NCBI GenBank assembly: GCA_020466095.1
Contig: CM035809.1
Location: 27,405,063-27,469,062, forward strand
DNA from: Chlorops oryzae
Lineage: Eukaryota; Arthropoda; Insecta; Diptera; Chloropidae
Reading direction: 5' to 3'
Length of the DNA stretch: 64,000 nucleotides
The notes under the pieces are model-generated. The model had not been told where the DNA came from, searched no databases, and saw nothing but the letters and a program-made list of their open reading frames with translations. Of the stretch, positions 11,301-21,382 are shown one piece after another (position 1 is the first letter of the stretch; each line of letters opens with the position of its first letter). A program made the translations under genes and the position numbers.

Positions 11301-14300
11301 TTTTTTAAAGCTACAAACTATTTTTAAATGAGATCGTTTGTTATGGCTTAAATAATGTCTCGTGGGGGGATTAAGAAAAGGATAGCCAGAAGAAGGCAAA
11401 ATTTTGAGAAGAGGACAACTGCGAGGTGCTTCGTCAGTAACGAAAGGGTTAAATTCGGTTTGTTTTTTCTTCGTACTCTCTATAAATTGCGTATGTAAAA
11501 TCCCTTTATATAATAAAATTTGTCAGCGTGATTCTAATATTCCGAGGAATTTTTTCCTTCGGGTTTAAAGCTATCCTCCCCCCTCTTCTAAGAAATTGAG
11601 GAAGTCAATATGGGAATTCATTCGAACCCTCGAAGGAGTGAACAACTCTGAGAACTTCTTTGCGTTAACTGTCAAAATAGATGGAAGCTTTGACGGCTGT
11701 TTAAAAAGTTCTCAAAGTTCACTAAGTTCGAGGTCTGGAATGAATACCCATAATAGAAATAAATTCTCGGGGAATATTTATTCAGAATCGCATTACTTAC
11801 TTGCTTTCCAGTCCACCCTTTTTTAGCGCCTGCACCAAGTAGGCAATGCCCTTCTCTTGTTTAAAGGTGACGAATAGCTCAACAAGGAATTCAAGCGCAA
11901 TACCGTCCTTAATCAAATGCTCATTATTAAGGACCAGCAACACATTTGGCGGTACAGAACCGTTGACTGAAATTGAAAGTGATACATTAATCAATAACAT
12001 TCACATTTCCATTGGATTAATTATTAAAATCCGAACTGTATGTGGATATGTAAATTTTGAGCCACAAGAAAAACTCAAAATTCAGTACACCAAAAAAAAT
12101 TAATATTCCAACTTCATAGAATTTTCAATAATTATTCCAACACAAAAATCAGTGAATATTGTGATAGATGCGTTTTGGAAGCTGGAAGAACAAAAAAAAA
12201 AAAAAAAAAGAAAACTTTCAACTCACTTATCCATAGAGCCGTCATACGCGCAAGCTTAACGCGTTCACTTGGAGTAAAACCCTTTATGAAGACCAGAACT
12301 TTCTTCATTTCCTCTTCAAACATCTTCTCCAAGTACTTATATCGACGCATGAGCTTGATGAAAACCTAAAATGAATAGTCGAAAGAGAGATAACATTAGA
12401 CAAGTCATCGATCAATGATCATAGGCCATTATATGGAACTCATAATTTGCTACAAATCCTAGTCTTCTACTGTTTCTCTACTCCTCACACTTGAAAATAA
12501 CATTGACACACAATAGATCCAAAATTTGCGGAACTGCATCGTCGAATCTAATCTGAATGCATAATTCTTGTGGCTAGATAAGGTACATCGTATTAGGATC
12601 TAAATTAGGTATTGAAATCTGTGTGAAGGTTATTTTCAGTTGCTCCTTATTGTCACAGATATACTATTGTTTCGCCATATTGTCCATCAAAGCGTTAAAG
12701 GTTTCAAAAAGCTAGACAAAGAGCGCTCAATTTTAATATCGCACATATTCGTACACCATTCAATGAGGGAGAATTAAATCGAATGGCTCTAGTGTAGTGC
12801 AAAATCAAATATCCCAACTTCGAAAATTGTTAAATTAAGAACAGAATTTTTGATCGGAACTTATAGAATTTTTTACAATGATAATTTTATGGGGGACTAT
12901 TATTACTCTTACAAAATAATAAAGAATTTCTGTTTCTCTACTGCTCCTCTAATCGTTTATGAGCTTACCTGCTCATGGTTGCGCATTGCCTCCATATCCT
13001 CGGATGCTTCGAATATACAATAATTGGTGCGGGGTTTCTCGCCATCCTGAGAAATTGAACCACCCGGAACTATCGAAAAAGCAGCAAAACAGAAGAATAT
13101 TTATTCAGTTCTCAAGGTACAAAATTTCAATGTGAAGGAAAAAAAACTCACCCAGAAGACCACCAGCAATCAATATATCAAATAACACTTCGCCGTATCG
13201 GCGATAGTCCAGTTTATTACCAGCGATGTCTAGATATTTAAAAATTTGTTCCAAGTCACCTCCAGTTTTTTCGAGACCAGCAATGACCGCATCACGGAAG
13301 CCCGTTGGGTCATTTTTCTCTCTTTCATCTGCAAATAATTAAAAAAATTGGACCATGAAATTATGACGAATTTTTTCTTTTGGATAATATATAGAATAAG
13401 TTTCATGGAAAGAGTTTGTGTAACACATTTGAAATCTAGTAAAATCAGTTTGAAAACTCTACTAGAAATAAGCTTAATGTGTGATTTATCTTGCACTTTT
13501 TCGACTCCACGAAAGCCATTTGGAATACTAATAAAGTAAATGAGCTCAAGTGGTTCTAATAAAGTGCATATGTGGAAATTTAATACCACCACCAGATGTG
13601 GATCGTACATAATAAAATTTCGATAAGCCCCGATGATTTCTTCTAAAAGGAAGCCTAACGCCCAGATGCCGAGACTATTTAGTTCGATCTAATGAATTAT
13701 AGTCTTATGCTCGTTGTTTCTTGTACCACACTAGGTCTAAAATCTACGACTACTGTATTGTTTCGATTATAATTTAAATTTAATACCAGGCTAATTTTTA
13801 AGAGTCTTGGGCCCGTTTGCCTGCTGTTTGTGTAACACATTTGAAATCTAGTAAAATCAGTTTGAAAACTCTACTAGAAATAAGCTTAATGTGTGATTTA
13901 TCTTGCACTTTTTCGACTCCACGAAAGCCATTTGGAATACTAATAAAGTAAATCAGCTCAAGTGGTTCTAATAAAGTGCATATGTGGAAATTTAATCACC
14001 ACCAGATGTGGATCGTACATAATAAAATTTTGATAAAGCCCCGATGATTTCTTCTAAAAAGAAACCTAACGCCCAGATGCCGAGTTTAGCTCTAATTTTA
14101 GTTCCGAGTTCTGGGAAAAGGAACAACGAACTTAATAAGGTCTATGAACCAGTGCTCGGATTTCGGTTTCTTGTACCACACTAGGTCTAAAATCTACGAC
14201 TACTGTATCTGTTTCGATTATAATTTAAATTTAATACAAGGCTAAATTTTTAAGAGTCTAGGGCCCGTTTTCTACTGTTTGTTACCGAAAACAAAAAAAA

Positions 14301-14814
14301 AAAAAACAAAATTTTTTTTGAACATTTTGATATTTTTAGAGGATATCCCGAAGATAATGGGCCTAAAGAGCAACTAAGATCCCAAAAAAACTTTTCAAAG
14401 GCATTCTACCACTTTTAAAAAAAAATTGCCTTTTTTCAATCTACCACTTTTTCTTAATTCGACCACCTTAGTATCATAACTCTGCCACGTTAAAAACTTT
14501 TGAAGTCCTAGCACCGCTATGAACCCTAACTCAATGCTCAATCCCTTCCGTTCCTTCTGCCCTGACTCAGCTCTGATCGGATTCATCCTTAATAAACGAC
14601 TTATAATTAATTGATGGATGGCTACATAAGATGGCCATACCCAAATAGTAGCGAATAATTACTATCACAACAAAGAAAGAGAGGCGTCAACTTTATGGCA
14701 ACTTAAGAGTTCCATTGAACTTTGGAACAATTAAATCAATTAATTATACTAACCTCTTTTTCTGGTCTTGATGCGCTGACCTGATAACACTGGTCTTTCG
14801 GTTTTTTGACTCAT
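5324..14814 (-). CDS. kra: krasavietz, eIF5-mimic / BZW-family translation regulator
   Basis: Orthologue of Drosophila kra and vertebrate BZW1/2 (5MP). The family has a C-terminal W2 domain like eIF5 and eIF2B-epsilon, binds eIF2 and eIF3 in the cytoplasm, and tunes start-codon selection and translation. Coding exons on the minus strand are 14,814-14,754, 13,328-13,152, 13,069-12,969, 12,365-12,227, 11,966-11,801, 9,464-9,224, 9,131-8,912, 8,849-8,727 and 5,364-5,324. All have GT donors and AG acceptors with compatible phases. They sum to 1,269 nt: 422 aa plus stop, the length I expect for fly kra. The N-terminus is [20 protein letters not shown]. The W2 part (exons 6-8) includes [20 protein letters not shown]. 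The acidic tail [14 protein letters not shown] is completed by the 41-nt last exon. The start is the conserved family start, 11 nt into exon 2 of the transcript (acceptor at 14,826-14,827). Introns 1, 5 and 8 are 1.4, 2.3 and 3.4 kb and packed with repeats. Confidence 0.96.
5617..7882. mobile_element. foldback-like element in kra intron 8
   Basis: The ends are AATAGGCTTTTCAGACATA (left) and its near reverse complement TATGTGTGGAAAGCCTATT (right). Both are followed internally by an AATCACGTGATTTAG block. Deeper arms also pair: 5,860-6,040 with 7,690-7,815 (TTTGCCCGTTT, CACTAAAACAACTTAGATT), about 7,040-7,120 with 7,480-7,560, and 7,143-7,210 with 7,382-7,445 (TTTAGCGCTACTCGTTTAAG). A third diverged copy of the TTGCCCGTTT module lies near 6,840. 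The centre (6,230-6,610) is rich in GCGAATATTCGC-type motifs. No transposase is seen. It fills most of the last intron of kra. Confidence 0.7.
7571..7965. repeat. two related short inverted repeats (GTGCGACTCGAAC type)
   Basis: At 7,888-7,963 ACTCTGTAGTGCGACTCGA pairs with TCGAGTCGAACTACAGAGT. A diverged cousin at 7,571-7,665 starts TAGTGCGACTCGAAC and ends GAGTGAACTACAGAGTT. They are two insertions or a duplication of one small hairpin element. Confidence 0.6.
8060..8690. repeat. ~115-bp direct duplication in kra intron 8
   Basis: Segments at about 8,060-8,170 and 8,565-8,690 align over roughly 110 bp, with the shared core GTCACCCA-TCTTT-CTTTTGCTTT and then GAGATG-AGACTCAAA. They look about 75% identical by eye. 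On the minus strand both end in a weak 3'-splice-like CTAAAG or AAAAG followed by CAAAA. They were first considered as duplicated terminal exons and then rejected. Confidence 0.6.
8408..8528. repeat. short inverted repeat
   Basis: Arms 8,408-8,435 and 8,503-8,528 share CTCATGCAGCTTCGCAAAT and its reverse complement, with a loop of about 67 nt. It lies between the two copies of the 115-bp duplication. It is a probable small element or remnant. Confidence 0.6.
9802..10689. mobile_element. diverged copy of the TTAA-ended element plus leader repeat
   Basis: From about 9,880 to 10,689 it follows the element at 58,665 (GAGGATATAGCCT, ATATCTCCAGTTCAACTGAA, TCGACGCAGAATTGTCAC). It ends with ATGAGAAGACCCC-TTAA at 10,689, and many small deletions show age. 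The 72 bp before it (GGGGCATATAGCACTACC ... AACTGATACTGATGCTC) recur at 10,728-11,030. It sits in kra intron 5. Confidence 0.65.
10770..10984. mobile_element. MITE with CCGATTCTGAATATTCCC ends in kra intron 5
   Basis: The left end reads CCGATTCTGAATATTCCCGG. The right end is its reverse complement, but with an additional 15-nt duplication (TTCCCCGGGAATTCG). TIRs extend to TTTACTTTTCTCGAGA on both sides, giving about 45 bp of pairing. It interrupts the GGGGCATATAGCACTACC repeat, whose uninterrupted relative is at 9,802-9,873. Confidence 0.8.
11031..11121. mobile_element. 91-bp TTAA-flanked hairpin MITE
   Basis: TTAACCCTTTCAGACACG at the left is matched by CGTGTCTGAAAGGGTTAA at the right, with about 55 nt between. 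Both ends include TTAA. An isolated GAAAGGGTTAA near 11,445 may be a remnant of another copy. Confidence 0.8.
11529..11790. mobile_element. MITE abutting the kra exon 5 donor
   Basis: The left end is TGATTCTAATATTCCGAGGA. The right end in reverse complement is CGATTCTGAATAAATATTCC. It is the same family as the elements at 1,503 and 10,770. The right end lies 10 nt inside kra intron 5, directly after the donor GTAAGTAATG at 11,800-11,791. Confidence 0.7.
13411..14282. repeat. tandem duplication inside kra intron 1
   Basis: Copy 1 (13,411-13,827) and copy 2 (13,826-14,282) share GTGTAACACATTTGAAATCT through CCCAGATGCCGAG, then CTTGTACCACACTAGGTCTA through GGGCCCGTTT. They are nearly identical by eye. 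They differ in the middle, where copy 2 has about 84 bp and copy 1 about 45 bp of unlike sequence. The junction shows CTGTTTGT microhomology. No exon sequence is duplicated. Confidence 0.85.
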
Positions 14815-15460
14815 ACAATAAATTGCTGGAAAATAAAAAAAAGAAAATGTATTTTGAAAATAAAGTTCGTCATAGCACGTTATCACCTCGTGCTAAGTTT
14901 AGCAGCAAGGTGACTAAATTCTAATCGTTCAAAACAATTGATTTATTTCCAAGGTTAATACATAGTTAACTAAATAACCTTTCAATTGCGAATATCATTC
15001 AATTTTTCAAATTTAACGAGTCCTCGCAATTGAGATGATTATTAAGACGTCAATCAAATTGATTTAGGCGTCGCCACGATATTTGCAAGATCACTTGACA
15101 TAACCTCAAAGTTCTGAAGCACACACATACACTTTCACACGTACTCACAAGTCTGCTATACACTTATACTGCCGTTAGTATCTAAATAACCACGATTTAC
15201 ACGTCTTTCTTTCTTCTCCCAGAATCGCTGATTACTCGACTTTTATCGAATGGAAAGAACAAAGACAATCTGAAGTGAAATTTCAACTCGTAGGAGGTCA
15301 ACACACACACACACACAATGTAACAACTTGGCGAAAGAATTAAGCGAAAAAAATCTTAAAATCAACTTTCTATTTTTCATTGCACTTTACTCACGCTTTC
15401 ACGAATTCGCAGCTAAACTTCCGCTTTTTCTACGAACGTGCCAACCCTGATGAGATTTTC
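14754..15460 (-). promoter_or_regulatory. kra 5'UTR: noncoding exon, intron and promoter
   Basis: An acceptor (TTTTCCAG) precedes 11 nt of 5'UTR before the ATG, so a noncoding exon must lie upstream. The best donor is GTGAGTAAAG read on the minus strand, which puts that exon's 3' end at 15,395. Transcription would start somewhere near 15,420-15,470. A short (AC)n lies near 15,301. The exon assignment is inference from one good donor. Confidence 0.45.
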
Positions 15461-16819
15461 CTTTCTTTTTTTTTTTATATGTATGTAGTGTAACCTCTAA
15501 CTACTGCTAATTGCCACGACTTTCCTCTTGAATCTTTACAACTGTTGATTCTATTGCACGTTTTCCTCAATTCGACAAACAGCAATTATCAAAAAACATA
15601 TAATTTTTATCACAATCAGTTGAGGGTTGCTTATCTTATAAATATAGTCTACGTGTTTAACAAAAAAAAAATATCAGCTTTTGTTCTTGAATTAAATATT
15701 TCTCAAATAAAAAACGAAAAATTTTGAGAACGCGTGCACGACAAAGCCAACTGCTGTCGACGAAATGAAATGAATCCGAATAAGCCCAGTGCACAACACG
15801 GTTGATGTTTTTGGTAGCACTGCCTTTTTCACTCTCAAAATACGATCACACCTGCTTCTAGGAAATGAGTAAATTGGAATAGCCATAAACGAATTCAATT
15901 ACAACTTATAAAAATCTCGATAAATAAGCGATAACAAATTTATTTTCTTTCTCAACAAAATCAAAACCAAATTTCGTACTATTATAAGAAAAATGTGCTT
16001 TTTCCGGATTACGGTACTTTTAAGAAAACCCTACCATCAACCAAAGCGCAAGAGTAACACACACACACTGACGCACTAGAGAGAGCGAAGAGAGCAACGA
16101 ACACAGTGTTGCGTGGCAACCATGACTTGACGTAAATTCAATTGATAAAAAAAACGTGTTTAGTGGTCAAATCAAAGTCAATATATTAAATCAATAATCG
16201 AAGAGATCTCCACACAATGCAAAGAACAGTTTTAAATATGCCAACCGCACACACAGCGTGGCATTGTTTCATGTGGTCGACGCCATATTTGATTTGTCAT
16301 ACGGTGCTTTCACACTTTCTCTTTCCGTTATGTCTCATTTTCGTTTTCTATGTAATACACTCTCTGTTCTTTGTCAACTTAACTTATGCACGCACTTTAG
16401 ATTTAATATAAACTCAATGTGCCATACTTACAATTAAAACAAAAAAAAATTTAGCCCAAATTTAGACCAAAGATTTCCAACTTTTCTAGACGAACGCGTT
16501 CAATGGACTTTTCTCTAGAGCTGGTAGTGATGGCGAAATCGATAGTATGCTCTGAAATACTTATCGCTTCAGGTACCCTTGCTGCTATCGATTCCTAATG
16601 TGTGTTGCTGCGTTACGCCACACCTACACTTCAAACGATTTTGTCAAAATCGCTTTCAAAATAATCGTCAACTAGTGTAAGGGTTTGCGTACAATAGTCC
16701 GAGAGTCGTGCATGCAACACTCTCTGTTTCGCCCCCTCTCTATCGTTGTGCATCTCACGCAGGCACGTCACAATAATTTAACATCAAAAACGTTTTTTCT
16801 TTGTTTGTTGTTGTTTTAC
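15461..16819. other. intergenic region between kra and mRpS18A
   Basis: No coding region is supported. It holds an X-box-like palindrome at 16,108-16,120, ATCGAT motifs near 16,536 and 16,586, and AGAGAGCG-type GA motifs near 16,077. It may include the kra promoter and upstream control DNA. Confidence 0.4.
16108..16120. promoter_or_regulatory. X-box-like palindrome (RFX-type site)
   Basis: GTTGCGTGGCAAC fits the RFX X-box pattern of two inverted GTTGC half-sites separated by two bases. In flies such sites mark ciliary-gene promoters, but no ciliary gene is visible nearby, so function is uncertain. Confidence 0.4.
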
Positions 16820-16941
16820 CGAAAACTGTTACCGTACTACACGATTGTGCATATAAGAGAGATTTTGACAGAAAAAGAAGACAAATACTCTGTCAGAATA
16901 TCTCTTATTTGCATAATCGTAGCGTACGGTAGCAGTTTTCG
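16820..16941. mobile_element. 122-bp hairpin element
   Basis: Arms of about 52 nt run from CGAAAACTGTTACCGTAC to its imperfect partner GTACGGTAGCAGTTTTCG and extend through ATAAGAGAGATTTTGACAG / CTGTCAGAATATCTCTTAT. The loop is about 20 nt. It is most likely a palindromic MITE. A long hairpin small-RNA precursor is the alternative. Confidence 0.65.
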
Positions 16942-17459
16942 TTAAAATTAAGGGGGGAAAACGGGAAAAGACCTAAAATCTGTTTTTTTTTAAATTACAA
17001 TATGTTCCACTGATTTCCAACGACTTGCCTTTTTTTTCTTTTCACGTAAAAATAAACATGTCGTACTAACAAAGATATATACACGTCAGACAGGCTTCAG
17101 ACATGCCTAACTGTTGGACGTGAAATCAAAATTTTTTGATTTTGCAGCAAAATTTTTGCTTCAAACATTATACATGTGCCGTTTGTCACCAATACACTCT
17201 TAATGTTTGACAGATATTTGACGTGTGGATACTCGCTGTAGTATTGCGCCCGTTTTTTATTACCATTGTAATTGAAACTGGCCGCACATGCCGATTTGGT
17301 TGTTGTTGGTAGAAAATATAACAAAAATCTTATACTCCTTACAATTCTGATAACCTGGTAATGCATAGTTCCACTTCTTTGAATTTATTAAAGAATCATT
17401 AAATTACAAAGTTCATGTATTACGTATTTTCCCGATGGGTATATTGACTTAACAAAATA

Positions 17460-17747
17460 AGGGTCCTCATTCAGCATATATACACCGTGTAAGCTGAGTG
17501 AAGTTAGTAATTTTTTTCACAGCCGTGAAATTTTGTATGGAGCTTCATTTACGAAGTTTTCACATCGATTTCGTTGTGTAAATTGTGTATGTAAAGTAAG
17601 AAGTACGTTTGACATATCAAAATCAGCTGATTTTGAGTCAATTTCACGAATTTTAAAAAGTTCAGTTTTAGGTGCGCTCATACAGTTTGACAGATGTTGA
17701 GTAAAACTACTTACATTACATAATTCACATTGCTGAATGAGGACCCT
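17460..17747. mobile_element. TA-flanked MITE, TIR AGGGTCCTCATTCAGCA
   Basis: AGGGTCCTCATTCAGCA at 17,460 is mirrored exactly by TGCTGAATGAGGACCCT ending at 17,747, with TA on both sides. It is 288 bp with no coding capacity. It forms part of a run of hairpin elements upstream of mRpS18A. Confidence 0.85.
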
Positions 17748-17751
17748 TAAT

Positions 17752-17859
17752 AGGTCTGTTCGCGTACTGCACGAAACTGCCCACTTTTTTGAAAACTGTA
17801 CGAAAATTTGACAAAATTTGGCTGCTTTGGGCAGTTTCGTGCAGTACGCGAACAGACCT
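17752..17859. mobile_element. 108-bp hairpin with perfect 31-bp arms
   Basis: Arms 17,752-17,782 and 17,829-17,859 are exact reverse complements (AGGTCTGTTCGCGTACTGCA at the outer end), with a 46-nt loop. It lies 4 bp after the previous MITE. It has the features of a recent palindromic MITE; a hairpin RNA is possible if it is transcribed. Confidence 0.8.
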
Positions 17860-17978
17860 GGTGTCTCCCAGCCGTTCGTCGTTAAAGCTGCCCACACATG
17901 CTTCAACAAAGCCATCAATCGACTGAAACACGCATTCAAAAAAATTTTGAAAGCTTGCGATGTGTTTGTCATACGCTA

Positions 17979-18125
17979 TTTACATTAAGACATTTCGATA
18001 ATGAAACAAATCTTTGATGGCAAGGGAGGCAGGGGGAAGAGAGAAAAACGCTACCATACCACATCCCCGCGTGTCCCTAGCCATCAAAAAGTGTGTTTCA
18101 TTATCGAAATGTTTTAACGTGTAAA
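17979..18125. mobile_element. 147-bp imperfect hairpin element
   Basis: TTTACATTAAGACATTTCGA pairs with its near complement ending GTTTTAACGTGTAAA. The arms continue through ATAATGAAACA and TTTGATGGC-AGGGA, for about 50 nt. The loop holds a purine-rich GAGGCAGGGGGAAGAGAG. Confidence 0.7.
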
Positions 18126-18288
18126 TGGCCTCTCAACAAGCTACAGACACGAAATCGATTTCAACCGATTGATGGATTTGTTGCAGCGCTTGTGGACGAT
18201 TATTTTGTGTCAACACTAATGTCAAAAAATTGAATTTTTTTATATTGTGTTGTTGCATTTATAATAGAATCGTTTTGAATTTAATAAA

Positions 18289-19001
18289 ATGTCGTTGATT
18301 TTCCGCTTTGCGGCACATGCCTTTCGCCCGAGCATCCTCCCAATTAGAACATTAAGCACATCAACCCCGCGCTTAATAAAAGAAAGTAAGTTTCAATGCA
18401 CGATCAATGTTTCGTAACATGATACAGAGAGCAAAATAGCGCCATTCCGGCTACCGCTATTTTGTAGCATTCGCATTGTTGTTGTTTCCCATGCTAAACT
18501 ATAGTTGTGACGTTGGGCTTAACATGCAAAACAACAACAACAACGAAGCTCTCATTTTGTATTTGTGACATCATCAGGCTGAAGTGGCGCTATCTTGTTT
18601 TCGTAACTATAAATTATTAACTTATTTCAGTCCAGGAGAAGCGCGAAAATGATTCACTCGTCCTGGAAGGTGCAGAACTACCATCTCCGCGCGAAAGTAA
18701 AATGATCAAGGAAGCCTGTGAAAAGAGTTTTTGCCCGGAATGTACACTCGGTTTGAATATTAAACACACAGATGTGTTGATACTGTCCCAGTATGTGCGA
18801 AGTGATGGATGCATGTTGCCGCGAAGAATCACAAAATTGTGCTATCGTCAACAAAAGCGTATCGGTTCACTTGTAACGATGGCGCAGAAGGCTGGTCTTA
18901 TGCCCAACTTGACGCCTGCAAACAGTAAAAAGGATCCAAAGAAACGATTCGGCTGGAAGAAATTCAACAAATACTTCGAGGAGTCGACCATACGTTATTA
19001 A
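18289..19001 (+). CDS. mRpS18A: mitochondrial ribosomal protein S18A (mL66 family)
   Basis: Two coding exons, 18,289-18,385 and 18,631-19,001, with donor GTAAGT and acceptor TTATTTCAG. They encode 155 aa. The family is related to bacterial bS18 and is a structural protein of the mitochondrial ribosome (mammalian MRPS18A occupies the large subunit as mL66). The N-terminal ~30 residues are Arg/Ser/Ala-rich without acidic residues, as expected for a matrix presequence. The core shows CPEC at 67-70, DVLILSQYVRSDGCMLPRRI at 80-99 and Cys103; Cys67, 70, 93 and 103 are candidate zinc ligands. The C-terminus is basic (KKDPKKRFGWKK). The start at 18,289 is the only in-frame ATG that supplies the presequence. 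Met57 in exon 2 would remove it. Confidence 0.95.
18426..18604. mobile_element. MITE in the mRpS18A intron
   Basis: The left end GAGCAAAATAGCGCCA pairs with TGGCGCTATCTTGTTTTCG at the right. Inner segments also pair (TTGTTGTTGTTT with AAACAACAACAAC). It makes up most of the 245-bp intron. Confidence 0.6.
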
Positions 19002-19196
19002 CTTCATGGATTTTCATTTTAATTTTTTTATAAATTCATAAAATAATAGTTCAAAAATACTTTCATCGCTTAAAAAGTAGAATAATAAAGTAGAATATTA
19101 GATCAATTCAATTGTATTCACAAACGATTATAATCCCTTGGAGATAGAGAGAGATTTTTATGTAAAGGAACTGGATGTGTCATATTTGATCCGTTA

Positions 19197-21382
19197 TCAA
19201 CGTGCGGCGTGAGTCTTTAAATGACATTTGAGTGCTAAATCGTTACTGCAGACTTCCCCGCAGTATGCACATTTCCTTTTGCTGCCGTGCATGGACTGAA
19301 TATGACGTTCCAAGTATGATTTTTCTTTGAATACTGCATTGCACTGATGGCACATTAAAATTTTCCCATTTTGATGGGACAGTTGATGCATTTCATACTG
19401 AATTTGTTGTTTGAAACTCTGCCCGCAGATTGTACACTGGAAATAAGATTTTTTCTGCTGCTGCTGTTGATCTGGATGTATTTCATGAGAGCGATAGTGT
19501 AGACGCAAACTCGAGCGCTGGGTGAAACCTAAAATGGGAGAAAATTTACATTGTTGCCTATGATTTAATACGAAATTCTCTTACCTTCTGACACACATTA
19601 CATTTGAATGGCGTAGGATCTACATGGGTGAGCATGTGCTCTTGACAAGCTGTTTGATGGCGATAAGCTAAGAGATTAAGAAAAAAGTGTTAAAAATTTC
19701 CTTCAATGCAGTAAAGGTTTAGGTCTTTTTTATATATATCATTACTCCTACTGTAATAGTCACCCATTTACCTTTTCCACATATATCACAGCTGAATGGT
19801 TGTTCCTTGGAATGTGTCCGTTCGTGATTGATGAGATGAATCTTCTGATGAAACGATTTGCCACAAAAGTCGCACTGAAAACGTTTCTCGCCATGCTGTC
19901 GCACGTGATATTGGAAACGGATCTGCGTGTAGTTCTCGAACTTCTCATGGCAAATGTGACACGTGTATGACGATGTTAAATGGAAATTCTTGGCATGTCT
20001 TTGCAAATGCAACTGACTGCGGAAATACTTGCCGCAAAGGTCGCATTGAATCGTATCGGGACGATTATGTTGGACTTCATGTTGTTTGAGCATAAATTTC
20101 GATTTAAATGCTTTCATGCACACTTGACACTCGAAAGGCTTTTCTTGCGGATGTGCTCGTTGAACATGTTCTTTTAGCATTAAACGATTCGGAAACACAG
20201 CGGGACAAATCGCACATTTCAAAGAATAACGATGGACGTAACTGTTCTTCAAACGTTTAGCCATATTGGCATCATCGTTCTCAGTCGCCACACTCACGCC
20301 ATCATCATCATTGTCATCCTCGTCGGTGTCGTTATCCTCATCAGAAGTAGGTGTCGAAGATTCATCATCGCTGCTTGTATAGTGCGAAGGTTCCATCTTT
20401 CTTTCCGCAATTTTCGGTGATTTATACACGACGGCATCGTCTTCCGATTTGCTTTGATTCTTTGGCGAGCCATCCAGTTTCAATTCAGCCTCCGGTTTAA
20501 TACTTTCAAGTGTCCACACATCAATTGGATCAGTTTTGATTTCTTCGAACAACGGTGGCGGTGAGCCCATGATACTTTCTGCATAAAACTGATCATTGAA
20601 ATCACAATTCGAACTGCCGAAATTGATTTTTGGACTTCCATCCGCTGTCGATGATGCCGACAATGCTGGATTCTTTCTTTGACATTCGCTTTTAACTGAG
20701 TCTGAATCCCTTGGAGAAAGAAGACCTGAATTACCGCCGTCCTCAGTCACGTGATTGTTGGCCTTGAAATATGATTCTAACACCCTTTGTGTATCTAGAC
20801 ATTCTTCGCGAAATGCCTTGACGACTAGCAAACGCTCATAACAATCGTGGCAAATCTGCTGCGGAAGTCCATCTTTTGGGCTTATCTGAAAATTAAATAC
20901 TTATACTCATTTGACCAGGTAATAGAGATATATCCATGTTAGTTAGGCAGACAACACAATATCTTAATCTCATATATACATATAATGTTATAGACTTTAT
21001 AGAATTTAGATAGTCTTCCTTTGGTCAAGTCCTGCTTTGAGAAACGGACGAACGGGCGAATATCGAGTTTCTGGAATTGACCTTCCGGACTCTTCCTTAC
21101 ACAAACAAGTACGAACACATTGCTGCACACATCTTGTATGGTCTATCTCGTCGATGAATTAAGATTAGAACTTACAGTCAGCTTCCAAATTCGCAGTTCC
21201 TCCAATATTCCATTCGTCCATCGTCCGTCTTCGTTCATCGTTCCATCATTACTTGACACTTCATCAAATATGTTATAAAAACGCATGCCTTCATTATTCA
21301 CATCATCGCTGAAATATCGACTGCAAGCGCGGCATGTTCGTTCCAGAAATGTTTGTACATCAAGGCATATATCCAATGCCAT
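19197..21382 (-). CDS. ZAD + ten C2H2 zinc-finger transcription factor
   Basis: Exons on the minus strand are 21,382-21,176, 20,885-19,772, 19,667-19,585 and 19,528-19,197. Exon 1 plus the start of exon 2 encode a zinc-finger-associated domain (ZAD): Cys17 and Cys20 in ERTCRAC, Cys81 and Cys84 in QICHDC. This arthropod domain mediates dimerisation. A linker follows with an Asp/Glu-rich stretch ([20 protein letters not shown]). Ten C2H2 fingers come next: five in exon 2, one across the exon 2/3 junction, one across the exon 3/4 junction, and three in exon 4. Predicted length is about 578 aa, nuclear. Oddity: the canonical GT-AG junction of exons 3 and 4 is one base short of keeping frame through the finger [21 protein letters not shown]. 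One G is missing, through an assembly error, a real indel or an unusual intron end. I do not recognise a specific named orthologue. It is divergent from pch2. Confidence 0.9.

Noticed and set aside
13230..13610. 126-codon minus-strand frame overlapping kra exon 2
   Set aside because: It is out of frame with the kra coding sequence (frame shadow across exon 2 and intron 1).
17517..17972. 151-codon minus-strand frame
   Set aside because: It spans two separate MITEs (17,460-17,747 and 17,752-17,859), so it is an accident of palindromic repeat sequence.
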